A DNA stretch of 64,000 bases from Streptomyces marokkonensis (GTDB lineage: Bacteria > Actinomycetota > Actinomycetes > Streptomycetales > Streptomycetaceae), in assembly GCF_008312835.1 (NCBI RefSeq), contig NZ_VSKS01000010.1:224202-288201 (forward strand), in the 5' to 3' direction. The translations under genes were made by a program, and so were the position numbers. Numbering within the stretch: the stretch's first letter is position 1; each line of letters begins with the position of its first letter. Of the stretch, positions 1-8,766 are shown one piece after another. The notes beneath the pieces are model-generated. The model did no database searches. It saw nothing but the letters and a program-made list of their open reading frames with translations, and was not told the origin of the DNA.

Positions 1-2
1 TC

Positions 3-533
3 CCGCCCGCCGACCACCTCGCCGCCTTCGAGCACCTGCGCCGCGAGAACGTGCCGTTCACCATCCACGCCGGTGAGGCCCACGGACTGCCCAGCATCCA
101 CCAGGCACTCCAGGTGTGCGGCGCCCAGCGCGTCGGGCACGGGGTGCGCCTGACCGAGGACATCGTGGACGGCAAGCTCGGCCGCCTCGCCGGCTGGGTG
201 CGCGACCGCCGGATCGCCCTGGAGATGTGCCCCACCTCCAACCTCCAGACCGGTGCCGCGACCTCGATCGCCGGGCACCCGATCACCGCGATGAAGGACC
301 TCGGCTTCCGCGTCACCCTCAACACCGACAACCGCCTGGTCTCGGGCACCACCATGACCCGGGAGATGTCCCTGCTGGCCGAGCAGGCCGGCTGGACGCT
401 CGACGACCTGCGGACCGTCACGGTGAACGCCGTGAAGAGCGCGTTCCTGCCCTTCGACGAGCGCAACGCGCTCCTGCGGGACGTGGTCCTGCCCGGCTAC
501 GACGCGGCGCTGCGCACCAGTCCGCGCGCGTAG
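3..533 (+). CDS. add: Adenosine deaminase, C-terminal part (5' end outside window)
   Basis: Hydrolytic deamination of adenosine or deoxyadenosine to inosine in purine salvage; a cytosolic, zinc-dependent TIM-barrel enzyme. The visible 176 codons hold the HAGE motif near the left edge (general acid Glu), the GHG turn (RVGHGVRL), the MCPTSN strand and the TLNTDNR segment carrying a metal-binding Asp. The order and spacing are those of the C-terminal half of the family. The reading frame is open to the window edge, so the start lies upstream. The 3' end overlaps the convergent DinB-like gene by 37 bases. The actinobacterial form with TDN rather than TDD is, as far as I recall, normal for Streptomyces. 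Confidence 0.93.
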   Translation, partial: PPADHLAAFEHLRRENVPFTIHAGEAHGLPSIHQALQVCGAQRVGHGVRLTEDIVDGKLGRLAGWVRDRRIALEMCPTSNLQTGAATSIAGHPITAMKDLGFRVTLNTDNRLVSGTTMTREMSLLAEQAGWTLDDLRTVTVNAVKSAFLPFDERNALLRDVVLPGYDAALRTSPRA

Positions 534-1012
534 GCGGCCTGTCCGACGTGCTGGAGATCGTCGGACAGGACGCTGACCAGCCGTACGCCGAGGGTCACCG
601 GAGGGTCCCAGCGCTCGTCGACGACACGCTCCAGGTCCTTGGCGGTCAGCGTGCGCAGGGCACCGAGGGTCTGCTCGTGCACCGCGTCGTGGTAGCCGGT
701 CAGCAGGTCGCCGGAGTCGACCCGCACCCTGGCGACCTTCGCCGAGCTGTGGCCGTACCCGGTGTCGTGGCGCGGCAGGCCGAGCCCCAGGCGTTTCTCC
801 CAGCCCCCGGAGAGCCAGACCTGGTCGAGGCCGAAGGCGTCCGCGACGTGGTCGTCCTGGACCCGGGTCAGGTGCCAGACCAGCCAGGCGACGGAGTTCG
901 CGTCGGGGCCCGGACGGGCGTTGAGCCCGTCGGCGTCGAGGCCCTCGACGGCGGCGTGGACTTCTTCGTGGATGCGGCCGAAGCCGTCGATGAGGATGTC
1001 CTTGGCATGCAT
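497..1012 (-). CDS. DinB/DUF664-type mycothiol-dependent-like protein
   Basis: A 171-residue four-helix-bundle protein of the DinB/DUF664 superfamily. Members bind a metal through three histidines and often use mycothiol or another thiol cofactor; the substrate is unknown. Visible signatures are the N-terminal [11 protein letters not shown] helix, the [16 protein letters not shown] segment with two of the expected histidines, and a late [11 protein letters not shown] segment carrying the third. I chose the ATG at MHAKDIL; an in-frame start six codons upstream is possible but less typical of the family. It ends inside the adenosine deaminase gene (tail-to-tail overlap) and starts just downstream of the LysR gene on the same strand. 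Confidence 0.82.
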   Translation of the reverse strand: MHAKDILIDGFGRIHEEVHAAVEGLDADGLNARPGPDANSVAWLVWHLTRVQDDHVADAFGLDQVWLSGGWEKRLGLGLPRHDTGYGHSSAKVARVRVDSGDLLTGYHDAVHEQTLGALRTLTAKDLERVVDERWDPPVTLGVRLVSVLSDDLQHVGQAAYARGLVRSAAS

Positions 1013-1039
1013 GGGTCCACCCTCGCGCATCCGCGCGCC

Positions 1040-1924
1040 TCACGCGCCCCCGTCGCGCAACAGGGACATCAGCGCCCGCGCCGCCGGACTGGTCGCCCGC
1101 GGGGACGGCACCAGCGCGACCGTCTCGTACGCCGCCTCCCCCGTGCCCTTCAGCGGGAGCGCGGTGAGCGCCTCGCGCTTGTGCCGGAAGTGCCGCGGCA
1201 CGACGGCGACGCCCAGGTTCTCGTCGACCAGGTCGAGCAGGCTGTGCACGTCGTTCACCTCCAGCGCCACCGTGCGCCGCACGCCCGCCGCGGCGAAGGC
1301 GGCGTCGGTGGCGCGGCGCGGGCCCCAGTCGGGGTGGAAGTCGACGAAGACCTCGTCGGCCAGGTCGTGCGGCGTGAGCGGCACCCCGGCCCGCGCGAGC
1401 CGGTGGTCCGGATGGCACAGCACGGTCATCGGCTCGCCGGTCAGCGGCACGGAGCGCAGATGCTCCGGGTCGGCCCCGGTCCGGTAGGCGAAGGCCAGGT
1501 CCAGCCGGCCCGCCGCGACCTCCTCGGCCAGCGCGGCCGAGCCCCACTGCCGCAGACGGATCTCCACGTCCGGGTGGAGCCGCCGGAACGTGGCGAGCAG
1601 CCGAGCCACGTTCACCCCGGCGATGCACTGCTCGGTGCCCAGCGCGAGGGTGCCGCGCAGCACACCCTGCACCGCGGCCACCGCCTCGTGCGCCGCCCGC
1701 ACCTGCGCCAGGATCCGCTCGGCCTCCGCGAGCAGCGCCCGCCCCGCCTCGGTGAGGGTCACCCGGCGGGTCGTCCGCACGAACAGCGGCGTCTGCAGCT
1801 CGCGCTCCAGCGCGCGGATGGACGCGGACAGGCCCGACTGCGAGACCATCAGCCGTTCCGCCGCGCGGGTGAAGTGCTGGTCCTCGGCGACGGCGACGAA
1901 GTGCTGGAGGTGACGCAGTTCCAT
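1040..1924 (-). CDS. LysR-family transcriptional regulator
   Basis: A 294-residue LysR-type regulator. The N-terminal winged helix-turn-helix is clear (MELRHLQHFVAVAEDQHFTR, with the recognition helix around SQSGLSASIRALE). It is followed by a periplasmic-binding-like effector domain (from about residue 90) that starts with GTLALGTEQ and contains the usual VCHPDHRLA strand. It is divergent from the aldo-keto reductase at 2052, the classic arrangement in which a LysR protein controls its neighbour and itself from the shared gap. The effector is not predictable. The downstream DinB-like gene may be co-transcribed (27-base gap). Confidence 0.93.
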   Translation of the reverse strand: MELRHLQHFVAVAEDQHFTRAAERLMVSQSGLSASIRALERELQTPLFVRTTRRVTLTEAGRALLAEAERILAQVRAAHEAVAAVQGVLRGTLALGTEQCIAGVNVARLLATFRRLHPDVEIRLRQWGSAALAEEVAAGRLDLAFAYRTGADPEHLRSVPLTGEPMTVLCHPDHRLARAGVPLTPHDLADEVFVDFHPDWGPRRATDAAFAAAGVRRTVALEVNDVHSLLDLVDENLGVAVVPRHFRHKREALTALPLKGTGEAAYETVALVPSPRATSPAARALMSLLRDGGA

Positions 1925-1930
1925 GATTGA

Positions 1931-1963
1931 GAAGCGTATCCGCTGAATTCCATCGGATTCTTC
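1931..1963. promoter_or_regulatory. Candidate LysR operator in divergent gap
   Basis: The gap between the LysR gene and the aldo-keto reductase holds an imperfect inverted repeat: ATCCG (1938-1942) and CGGAT (1954-1958), with GAAG and CTTC extending the arms outward. It lies directly upstream of the lysR start, as expected for an autoregulatory site. Binding is inferred from position and symmetry only. Confidence 0.4.
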
Positions 1964-2051
1964 TGTTGGACCACTGCACGCAGGTCACGACAGAGTGGGG
2001 CGGTGGTTCGACGGAACTGCCAAGACGTGTGCCAACCCCTCTGGAGTCGCG

Positions 2052-3044
<993 letters not shown>

Positions 3045-3063
3045 CCACACCTGCCGACCGGGA

Positions 3064-3447
3064 TCACGCCCCCGCGGGGACCCGGTCCAGGAAGCCGTAC
3101 ACGGCACGGACCCGGCTCCCGGCATCCAGCGTGGCCACGTCCGATCCGGCCACGGGAGCCGAGCCGTCCGCCTCGTTCACCAGTTCCCACGAGAAGCGCG
3201 CGGTGTCGTGGTGCCCGTCGACGTCCCCGACGAGCCGGAAGACGAAGCCGGGGAACTGTTCGCGCGCCGAGGCGATCACCGCGGTGATCGCCTCGTGGCC
3301 GGTGGCGTCGGACAGCGGGTCGGTGTACCGCCCGTCCGCGGTCCAGACCTCGGCGACCGTCTCGGCGCGGGTGCGGTCGCCGTCGGCGTTCCAGGCCTCG
3401 AAGTAGCGGGCGACGACGGCGTCGTAGTCGTGGGTGTGCGTGGTCAC
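3064..3447 (-). CDS. SnoaL-like / NTF2-fold protein
   Basis: A 127-residue NTF2-like alpha+beta barrel protein. The pattern is typical of the SnoaL-like group: an N-terminal helix YDAVVARYFEAWNADG, the DGRYTDPL strand, GHEAITAVIASAREQFPGF and a C-terminal strand VRAVYGFLDR. Members range from polyketide cyclases to enzymes of unknown role, and no specific substrate can be named. The GTG start (VTTHTHDYD) has GGAGAT six bases upstream; the reading frame stays open further upstream, but those residues are Arg/Pro-rich and unlike the family. It is convergent with the aldo-keto reductase, 19 bases apart. Confidence 0.82.
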   Translation of the reverse strand: MTTHTHDYDAVVARYFEAWNADGDRTRAETVAEVWTADGRYTDPLSDATGHEAITAVIASAREQFPGFVFRLVGDVDGHHDTARFSWELVNEADGSAPVAGSDVATLDAGSRVRAVYGFLDRVPAGA

Positions 3448-3794
3448 GGTGATCTCCTGGGAGGTCGTGTCTGCTGGTGGGCGCCGGGTTCCGGTCGCGG
3501 TGACCCGGTACGCACACCCTGCCCGCGCCGGGCGGCCCCGGTCGATTACCTCCGGGGTCATGCGGCCCGCCGGCCCCGCCCTCCGCCGCCCTCCGCGCCG
3601 TTTCGGCCAGCCGCCGCCGTGAATATGCCAGGAGACTGGCCGGAAACACATGGTGACAGTGTTTCAGCGGTGAACATACTCGACAACGAGAGCGCTTCAC
3701 ACCGCGCGACGGCGCCCTCACGCACAGCACGCGAGCCCACGGGGCGGGCGGCCGGCCCGTACCGGCAGGCACGCAACGCAGCGGGGGAGGGAAC
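3448..3794. other. Divergent intergenic region, 347 bases
   Basis: This lies between the SnoaL-like gene (reading left) and the hypothetical gene at 3795 (reading right), so it should hold both promoters. It is very GC-rich on its left side, with a lower-GC patch around 3620-3700. I see no convincing small gene, RNA structure or clear -35/-10 pair. Confidence 0.5.
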
Positions 3795-4205
3795 GTGCAC
3801 GACGAATTCCTGTGCCACGTCACGGCGTACGGGGTCTGCGACGGTCGGCGCATCGGCGTACCCCTGGGCACCTACCGGGCGCCCACGCTCGCCCTCGCCC
3901 TGTGGTGGCTGCGCGACCGCGCCTCCTGGATCGCCGAGCGGCTCGACCCGCGGCCCGACGCCGAGCTCGTACCGCCGGGCGCGCTCGTCCCCGTGCCCGA
4001 CGGCGTGCCCGACGTACCCGCCGTGCTGCGCGCCTGGTGCGGTGACGTCGCCCGGCAGGAGGAGGTGGCCGAGGCGCTCGCCGCCGGACGGATGGTGCGC
4101 ATGGCCACCGGCGACGACACCACCGAGTACGAACTGCTGGCCGAATCGGTGGACGCCCTGCGCATGCAGCGCGCCGCCCGCGTGCTCGGCGTCCCGGTCG
4201 CCTGA
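3795..4205 (+). CDS. Conserved hypothetical protein (Streptomyces type)
   Basis: A 136-residue soluble acidic protein, not recognised as a named family. The GTG start has a strong ribosome site (GGGGGAGGG) seven bases upstream. The sequence begins MHDEFLCHVTAYGVCDG and has a Trp-rich early helix (ALALWWLRDRASWIAERLD), a proline-rich middle and a helical C-terminus. There are no membrane segments and no catalytic motif. It is convergent with the streptophobe gene, 24 bases away. Coding quality (third-position GC, ribosome site) supports a real gene; its function is unknown. Confidence 0.75.
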   Translation: MHDEFLCHVTAYGVCDGRRIGVPLGTYRAPTLALALWWLRDRASWIAERLDPRPDAELVPPGALVPVPDGVPDVPAVLRAWCGDVARQEEVAEALAAGRMVRMATGDDTTEYELLAESVDALRMQRAARVLGVPVA

Positions 4206-4229
4206 CCGGATCCGGCCCACCCGGCCGGG

Positions 4230-5498
4230 TCAGCCGTCCGCCGCCCCGCCCCGCCGGCGCACCGCACGCGCCGCCGACGCCCCGGCGAGGCCGGTGACCA
4301 GCCCCCACAGCAGGGCCAGCCCCAGGGCGCTCCACATTCTGGGCTCCAGCAGCACCTCCCCGGAGAACCCCTCGCCCAGATCACCGATGCCGAGCACGGA
4401 CAGCCCGACCCGCGCGGAGACGCGGGCCATGAGGCAGATCATCAGCACCGTCAGCGCCAGCGCCACCGCCATGCGCACGGAGTGCTGCCACACCCGTACG
4501 TCCGGCGGGGCCAGGGCCGCCACGAACGCGACGGCGAGGAGCAGCAACGCGTCCGCCACCAGCAGCCACCACCACGCGCCGCCGTCGCGCTCGACGAGTG
4601 TGCCCAGGTTCAGCTCCGAGACGTCCGGCGTGCGCAGCACCTCGTCGAGCACATGCGGCATGGGCAGCCCGAACGGCCCCTCCACCCTGCCGTCCCACGT
4701 GGCACCGAGCCCGACCGTCAGCGCGAGCCAGGCCACGTTGGGCAGCCCGAGCAGAATCACGGCGAACGTCTCGACCGGGTGGCCCCGGGTGGCGGCCACG
4801 ACCAGCGCGACGACCAGAGCGACGGCCACCGCGGCGAGCAGCAGCCGCACCATCGCCTGCGCCGCCGGACGCGCCGACGCCCCGGGACGCAGCAGCCCGG
4901 CCGGCAGTGGCGCGCCGGGGGACACCGTCAGCGCGACCACCAGCACCCCCGCCAGCCACACCAGGCCGATCAGGAGGGTCAGCGGCACATCGGCGGCGAA
5001 GCCGACCACCGGCCGGAAACCGAACAGCTCACCCAGGTCCCCGAGCGGACCGTCCCCGAGGGAGATCTCGAAGCTGTGCCGGGCGGCGAGCGCCAGACCG
5101 AGGAGCGCGAGCAGCCACACCACGGCGATCCTCGCGGCCCACCCGGCCAGCTCGGGTGCTCCGGCGACTGCCCGGTGACGCAGCGGACGCAGGAAGCACC
5201 AGCCGACGACGAGCGCCCCGGTGAGCGTGACGGACAGCGGGATGACCGCCAGGCCGCCCTCCGTGCCGGCCAGCCCGCCGGCGTCCCCGGAGAGTTCCAC
5301 CGTGCCGCCGACGGCCGTCACCACGGTCGCCGCGACCACCTGGGGGAAGGCACCGCCCGGGAGGTCCGCCGCTCCCGCCGCCCACAGTCCGAGGGCCGCC
5401 ACCACCCCCATGGCGGCCAGACCGCAGAGGACCGCGACAAGGGCGTGCGCCCAGCCATGACGGGCGACCGCGGGGCCGGAGGAGGTGCGTGCGCTCAC
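4230..5498 (-). CDS. Streptophobe family membrane protein
   Basis: A 422-residue polytopic membrane protein of the streptomycete-specific 'streptophobe' family. The signature block VVTAVGGTVELSGDAGGLAG followed by IPLSVTLTGALVVGWCFLRPLR is visible at about residues 58-107. About ten hydrophobic segments are spread along the protein, the last near LGLALLWGLVTGLAGASAA, before a short basic tail. Molecular function is unknown; the family is defined by its hydrophobicity and restricted distribution. It stands alone, facing the hypothetical gene at 3795. Confidence 0.9.
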   Translation of the reverse strand: MSARTSSGPAVARHGWAHALVAVLCGLAAMGVVAALGLWAAGAADLPGGAFPQVVAATVVTAVGGTVELSGDAGGLAGTEGGLAVIPLSVTLTGALVVGWCFLRPLRHRAVAGAPELAGWAARIAVVWLLALLGLALAARHSFEISLGDGPLGDLGELFGFRPVVGFAADVPLTLLIGLVWLAGVLVVALTVSPGAPLPAGLLRPGASARPAAQAMVRLLLAAVAVALVVALVVAATRGHPVETFAVILLGLPNVAWLALTVGLGATWDGRVEGPFGLPMPHVLDEVLRTPDVSELNLGTLVERDGGAWWWLLVADALLLLAVAFVAALAPPDVRVWQHSVRMAVALALTVLMICLMARVSARVGLSVLGIGDLGEGFSGEVLLEPRMWSALGLALLWGLVTGLAGASAARAVRRRGGAADG

Positions 5499-5557
5499 GT
5501 CTGCACGCTAAGCAGCCCGGGCCGACGGCGCCCGCCGGGAGGTCCGTACGCGTCGTA

Positions 5558-5992
5558 CTACACCCGGTGGTGCGCGCGGCCGGTGCGGACCACCAGGGCG
5601 TGGTCGCCGAGACCCAGCAGACGCTCGGGCGGCAGCTCGCCGCGCGTCGTCAGCACCGCCTCGATGCGGGCGGTGACCGGATCGAACGCCGCGTCGAGCA
5701 CCGTGCCGCGCTCCTCGCCGCACTCCGTGAGCACCCTGCTGCCGATCAGCTCGTGGTGGGCCGGAACCTCCTTGGGGCCCCCCGCCGGGCGCACGATCAG
5801 CATGTCGGGCCCGGCCGCGCGCAGGGCGCTCCACGGCACCACGGCCCCCCTGCGCAGCCGTCCGCGTCCCATGCGGACGGACGTGACCCGCCAGGGCGCC
5901 GAGTCGACGGTGAGCGCCCGCACCTCGCCCAGACGGTCCGCGTCACCCGGCGTCAGGACGGGCAGCCCCCGGACCCGCGAGAACAGCATCAT
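5558..5992 (-). CDS. PRC-barrel domain protein
   Basis: A 144-residue cytosolic protein built of PRC-barrel-like strands: an N-terminal segment (FSRVRGLPVLTPGDADRLGEV) and a second one (SRVLTECGEERGTVLDAAFDP). PRC-barrels are small beta domains found in RimM, photosynthetic reaction centre subunit H and many actinobacterial stress-linked proteins; this one has no assigned role. Its ATG overlaps the stop of the upstream PRC-barrel gene (ATGA at 5989-5992), so the two are translationally coupled and probably interact. A third PRC-barrel protein is encoded at 55674. Confidence 0.8.
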   Translation of the reverse strand: MMLFSRVRGLPVLTPGDADRLGEVRALTVDSAPWRVTSVRMGRGRLRRGAVVPWSALRAAGPDMLIVRPAGGPKEVPAHHELIGSRVLTECGEERGTVLDAAFDPVTARIEAVLTTRGELPPERLLGLGDHALVVRTGRAHHRV

Positions 5993-6573
5993 GACGCCAC
6001 CCCCCTCCCGCGGTCGTGCCGCTCGCCGACGCGGGCCACGAAGGCCGGCAGGTCGTCGGTGACGTACGTCCGCGCGTGGGAGGGGATCACCAGGGCCCGG
6101 CCGGTGACGCTCAGGGCCTCGCCCCTGGGCACGTACACCCGGTGCCGGCGGTGCCGGGAGCCGTGCACCAGTTCACGGTTCGCGGCGAGCCGGAAGGCGA
6201 CGAGCCGGCCACTGGTGCCGGCCTCCACCAGCACGTCCAGCACCGTGCCCACCGCCTCGCCGTCCTCGGTGAGCACCTGCGCTCCCAGCAGCCGCCCGCG
6301 CACGGCGTCGCGGCGCGCCATCGACAGGGGCAGGTCGCACAGCGCCCCCGCGTCGCGGATCATGACCGCGTCAGGGCCCAGACAGTGCACCGCGGGCCAG
6401 GGCAGGTCGCGCGGCAGGGGTCCCGACAACAGGGTCCGGCCGGTGAGCGTGAAGCTCGCGACCCGCACGGCCGACGTGTCGAAGACCGTGTCCTTGACAT
6501 GAGCTACGACATCGCCGCCCAGCGTCACCACGGGCAGCGTCGCCAGGCTCCGCACCGCCGTCAGTCCGTTCAT
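5989..6573 (-). CDS. PRC-barrel domain protein (double repeat)
   Basis: A 194-residue protein with two PRC-barrel-like halves: LATLPVVTLGGDVVAHVKDTVFD near the N-terminus and LGAQVLTEDGEAVGTVLDVLVE in the second half. The C-terminal strand YVPRGEALSVTGRALVIPSHA resembles RimM/PRC tails. The ATG at 6573 has GGGAGG eight bases upstream; 49 upstream in-frame residues are Arg/Pro-rich and overlap the promoter region of the divergent gene, so they were excluded. It is the first gene of a two-gene operon (ATGA overlap with the next), divergent from an ATP-binding anti-sigma-type gene. Role unknown; the context points to stress physiology. Confidence 0.8.
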   Translation of the reverse strand: MNGLTAVRSLATLPVVTLGGDVVAHVKDTVFDTSAVRVASFTLTGRTLLSGPLPRDLPWPAVHCLGPDAVMIRDAGALCDLPLSMARRDAVRGRLLGAQVLTEDGEAVGTVLDVLVEAGTSGRLVAFRLAANRELVHGSRHRRHRVYVPRGEALSVTGRALVIPSHARTYVTDDLPAFVARVGERHDRGRGVAS

Positions 6574-6642
6574 GGCACGCCCTCCCAGCCGGCCTCGGGA
6601 CTGCGGGTTCCCCGTCCGCCGGGCCGGACACCGATCGGGGTG

Positions 6643-6667
6643 GACTGTGCCGTCGGACTCGGGGTAC
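6643..6667 (+). promoter_or_regulatory. SigB-type promoter for ATP-binding gene
   Basis: GACT at 6643-6646, a 15-base spacer, then GGGTAC at 6662-6667. This fits the published SigB/SigH-group consensus of S. coelicolor (GNNT, 14-16 bases, GGGTAC/T). It lies 51 bases before the ATG at 6719, allowing a leader of about 45 bases. The same pattern recurs at five other places in the window. Confidence 0.6.
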
Positions 6668-6718
6668 CAGGACTGGTGCAGATCGTCCGGCCGATCCGGC
6701 TTCGCAGAGAGAACACGC

Positions 6719-7174
6719 ATGATCTACCACCTGGACGGGGCAGTGATACCGACTGGTTTCGACGTGCCCGTGGAACCGCTGCGGCGAGCGGCACACTTCA
6801 CGGGCGAGCCCGGATGCATCGCCGACGCGCGGGCTTTCGCCAAGGAGTTCCTGCAGCAGCTGAGGACCGAGTGGTGCGCGGCCGTCGACGCGCGGACGGA
6901 CGGCGCGGTGCTGCTGGTGGTGAGTGAGCTGGTCACCAACGCGGACCGGCACAGCGACGGGCCGTACATCCTCGAGCTGGAGGGCACGGACACCTCGGTC
7001 ACCGTTGCTGTCTACGACAGCAGTGCCACCCTGCCCCGCGTCTTCCCCCGGGACCCCGAGCGCGTCGGGCGGCACGGTCTGGAGATCGTCCGGGCGCTGG
7101 CCCGGGACGTCGGTGTGGAGCGGGTGCCGGTCGGCAAGCGCGTGCGCGCGGTGATCGGCCTCGACGCGGGCTGA
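6719..7174 (+). CDS. ATP-binding protein, anti-sigma (RsbW-like) HATPase
   Basis: A 151-residue protein with a GHKL-type ATPase fold of the HATPase_c_2 group, which includes anti-sigma kinases such as RsbW and SpoIIAB. The N-box is LLVVSELVTNADRHSDGP (residues ~62-79), the G1-like loop is VYDSSATLPRV, and the late glycine motif is GRHGLEIVRAL. The N-terminal ~30 residues are unlike the family. It is convergent with the sigL-like sigma gene (24-base gap) and preceded by a SigB-type promoter, so it could be an anti-sigma factor for that or a related sigma factor. The partner is an inference; many Streptomyces HATPases of this size have unknown targets. Confidence 0.85.
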   Translation: MIYHLDGAVIPTGFDVPVEPLRRAAHFTGEPGCIADARAFAKEFLQQLRTEWCAAVDARTDGAVLLVVSELVTNADRHSDGPYILELEGTDTSVTVAVYDSSATLPRVFPRDPERVGRHGLEIVRALARDVGVERVPVGKRVRAVIGLDAG

Positions 7175-7198
7175 CCGGCCCCGGCGTCCCCCACCCGG

Positions 7199-8086
7199 TC
7201 AGGCGCAGCCGAGCTCGCCGAGCATGCCCTCGCGCAGACGGGCGATGATCCGCTTGATCAGACGGGACACGTGCATCTGCGAGCAGCCGAGACGCTCACC
7301 GATCTCCGCCTGGGTCGCCTCTTCCACGAAGCGCAGGTGGATGATCTCCCGGTCGCGCTCGCTGAGCTCCGCCATGAGCGGGGCGAGCGCGTGGAAGTCC
7401 TCGACGAGCCGCAGGCCCTCCTCCTCGACCCCGATGAAGTCGGCGAGGACCGACTCGCCGTTCTCCGGGCCGTCACCGGTGAGCGCGGCGTCCAGCGACG
7501 AGGAGTTGTACCCGTTCGCGGCGATCTGTCCCTCGACGACCTGTCGCTCGGTGATGTTCATCAGCGTGGCCAGCTCGGCGACCGTGGGTTCCCGGTCCAG
7601 CCGGCTGGCGAGCTCCTCGCGGGCCTTGGCCAGCTCCACGCGCAGCTCCTGGAGCCGGCGCGGCACGTGCACGGCCCACGTGGTGTCACGGAAGAAGCGC
7701 TTGATCTCACCGACGATGTACGGCAGCGCGAAGGAGGTGAACTCGACCTCGCGCGACAGTTCGAACCGGTCGATGGCCTTGATCAGGCCGATCATGCCGG
7801 TCTGCACGATGTCGTCCATGTCGTCGCCCCGGCCGCGGAACCGGCCGGCCGCGAACCGCACGAGGGACATGTTCATCTCGACGAGGGTGTTGCGCGCGTA
7901 CTGGTACTCGTGCGTGCCCTCCTCCAGCTCCGCCATGCGACGGAAGAACTGGCGGGAAAGCTCCCTGGCGTCGCGCGGTGCGACGGTGCGCGGGTCCACC
8001 ACGCCCCGCGGGGTTCCGTCTCCGGTCCCGGCCTCGGTCTGCCCGTCGACTACCTGTGCCTGCGACCGGATCACGGCGGTCTTCAT
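7199..8086 (-). CDS. sigL: RNA polymerase sigma factor, SigB/F/G family (sigL-like)
   Basis: A 295-residue group 3 sigma factor of the SigB/SigF type. Region 2 is clear (LVEMNMSLVRFAAGRF, DDIVQTGMIGLIKAIDRFELSR, FTSFALPYIVGEIKRFFRD). It is followed by region 3 (REPTVAELATLMNITERQV) and region 4 with its helix-turn-helix (TQAEIGERLGCSQMHVSRLIKR). The symbol rests on gene order: in S. coelicolor, from memory, sigL sits beside popR and clpP3-clpP4, as here. A SigB-type promoter at 8135-8159 suggests autoregulation or control by a sister sigma factor. It faces an ATP-binding protein, a possible anti-sigma partner. Confidence 0.9.
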   Translation of the reverse strand: MKTAVIRSQAQVVDGQTEAGTGDGTPRGVVDPRTVAPRDARELSRQFFRRMAELEEGTHEYQYARNTLVEMNMSLVRFAAGRFRGRGDDMDDIVQTGMIGLIKAIDRFELSREVEFTSFALPYIVGEIKRFFRDTTWAVHVPRRLQELRVELAKAREELASRLDREPTVAELATLMNITERQVVEGQIAANGYNSSSLDAALTGDGPENGESVLADFIGVEEEGLRLVEDFHALAPLMAELSERDREIIHLRFVEEATQAEIGERLGCSQMHVSRLIKRIIARLREGMLGELGCA

Positions 8087-8134
8087 TACCTCTCCCCACG
8101 AACGTCACGGCTGCCCTGTGCCTGAGCCTCGCGA

Positions 8135-8159
8135 GTACCCAGCTCTCAGCGACCCATGC
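8135..8159 (-). promoter_or_regulatory. SigB-type promoter for sigL-like gene
   Basis: On the minus strand, GCAT (8159-8156), a 15-base spacer and GGGTAC (8140-8135) match GNNT-N14-16-GGGTAC. It lies 49 bases from the -10 to the sigma start, giving a leader of roughly 40 bases. The same GCAT-N15-GGGTAC form occurs at 48818-48842 and 55481-55505. Confidence 0.65.
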
Positions 8160-8166
8160 CCACCGA

Positions 8167-8185
8167 TTTTCGAGTGGCTCGAAAA
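8167..8185. promoter_or_regulatory. Perfect palindrome between sigL and popR
   Basis: TTTTCGAG-TGG-CTCGAAAA, with 8-base perfect arms (8167-8174 and 8178-8185). It is AT-rich within a GC-rich gap, so it stands out. It sits just upstream of the sigL-like promoter and may be an operator serving sigL, popR or both. No known regulator is assigned. Confidence 0.45.
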
Positions 8186-8329
8186 CACGGCGCGCACGGG
8201 TTGTCACGCCTGCGTCCCAGGGTACGCCGAAGGACCCCGCGGGGCAGCCCGGCACGGTCCCGGACCGCCTTCACTCAGGGCGGAACGCCGCTCCCTTCCC
8301 CTCCGGTCCGGAATTCCTAGGCTGGTGAA

Positions 8330-8716
8330 ATGACCAATCCCATCCCGAACGACGCCCGCGTCATCACCCTGCGACCGGCCCCGGCCCCGGCCGCGCCGGC
8401 CCCCGCGCCCAGAGAACCCCTGTGGCGCGACCTCGTCGGCGACGTGCTGCGCAGGGAGCGGCTCGCCCAGGAGCGGACGCTCAAGGACGTCGCCGACGAG
8501 GCCCGGATCTCCATGCCCTACCTGTCGGAGGTGGAGCGGGGCCGCAAGGAGGCCTCCTCGGAGGTCCTCGCGGCCGCCGCCCAGGCGCTCGGCCTCGGTC
8601 TCGGCGACCTGCTCTCCCGGGCCCACGGAGAGCTCGTCCGCGTCACCGCCCGGCGGGCTTCCGGCCCCCGGGGCGTGTCCGGCTCCGCGCACAACGGACT
8701 GTGCCTGGCCGCCTGA
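8330..8716 (+). CDS. popR: PopR, XRE-type activator of clpP3-clpP4
   Basis: A 128-residue regulator with an N-terminal Ala/Pro linker and a Cro/CI helix-turn-helix: LVGDVLRRERLAQERTLKDV then ISMPYLSEVERGRKEASSEV (residues ~36-85), very close to ClgR. In S. lividans, PopR activates the clpP3-clpP4 operon when ClpP1P2 activity is low, and is itself degraded through its C-terminal alanines. This protein ends GLCLAA, matching that degron. It converges on clpP4 with 27 bases between stops, and the palindrome known for PopR lies upstream of clpP3 at 10091. Family identity and context agree strongly. Confidence 0.88.
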   Translation: MTNPIPNDARVITLRPAPAPAAPAPAPREPLWRDLVGDVLRRERLAQERTLKDVADEARISMPYLSEVERGRKEASSEVLAAAAQALGLGLGDLLSRAHGELVRVTARRASGPRGVSGSAHNGLCLAA

Positions 8717-8734
8717 CCCGGGCCCGCCGCACCG

Positions 8735-8766
8735 CCCGGCGCCTCACACCGCGACGAGGCGCCGGG
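8735..8766. terminator. Bidirectional hairpin between popR and clpP4
   Basis: An 11-base perfect stem, CCCGGCGCCTC (8735-8745) and GAGGCGCCGGG (8756-8766), with a 10-base loop. It overlaps the last codons and the stop of clpP4, so the clpP4 C-terminus is encoded within the terminator stem. There is no T-run, as is usual in Streptomyces. Confidence 0.65.

Noticed and set aside
116-1930. Long plus-strand open frame over the DinB-like and LysR genes
   Set aside because: Arg/Pro-rich translation without domains; it is the shadow of real minus-strand genes in GC-rich DNA.
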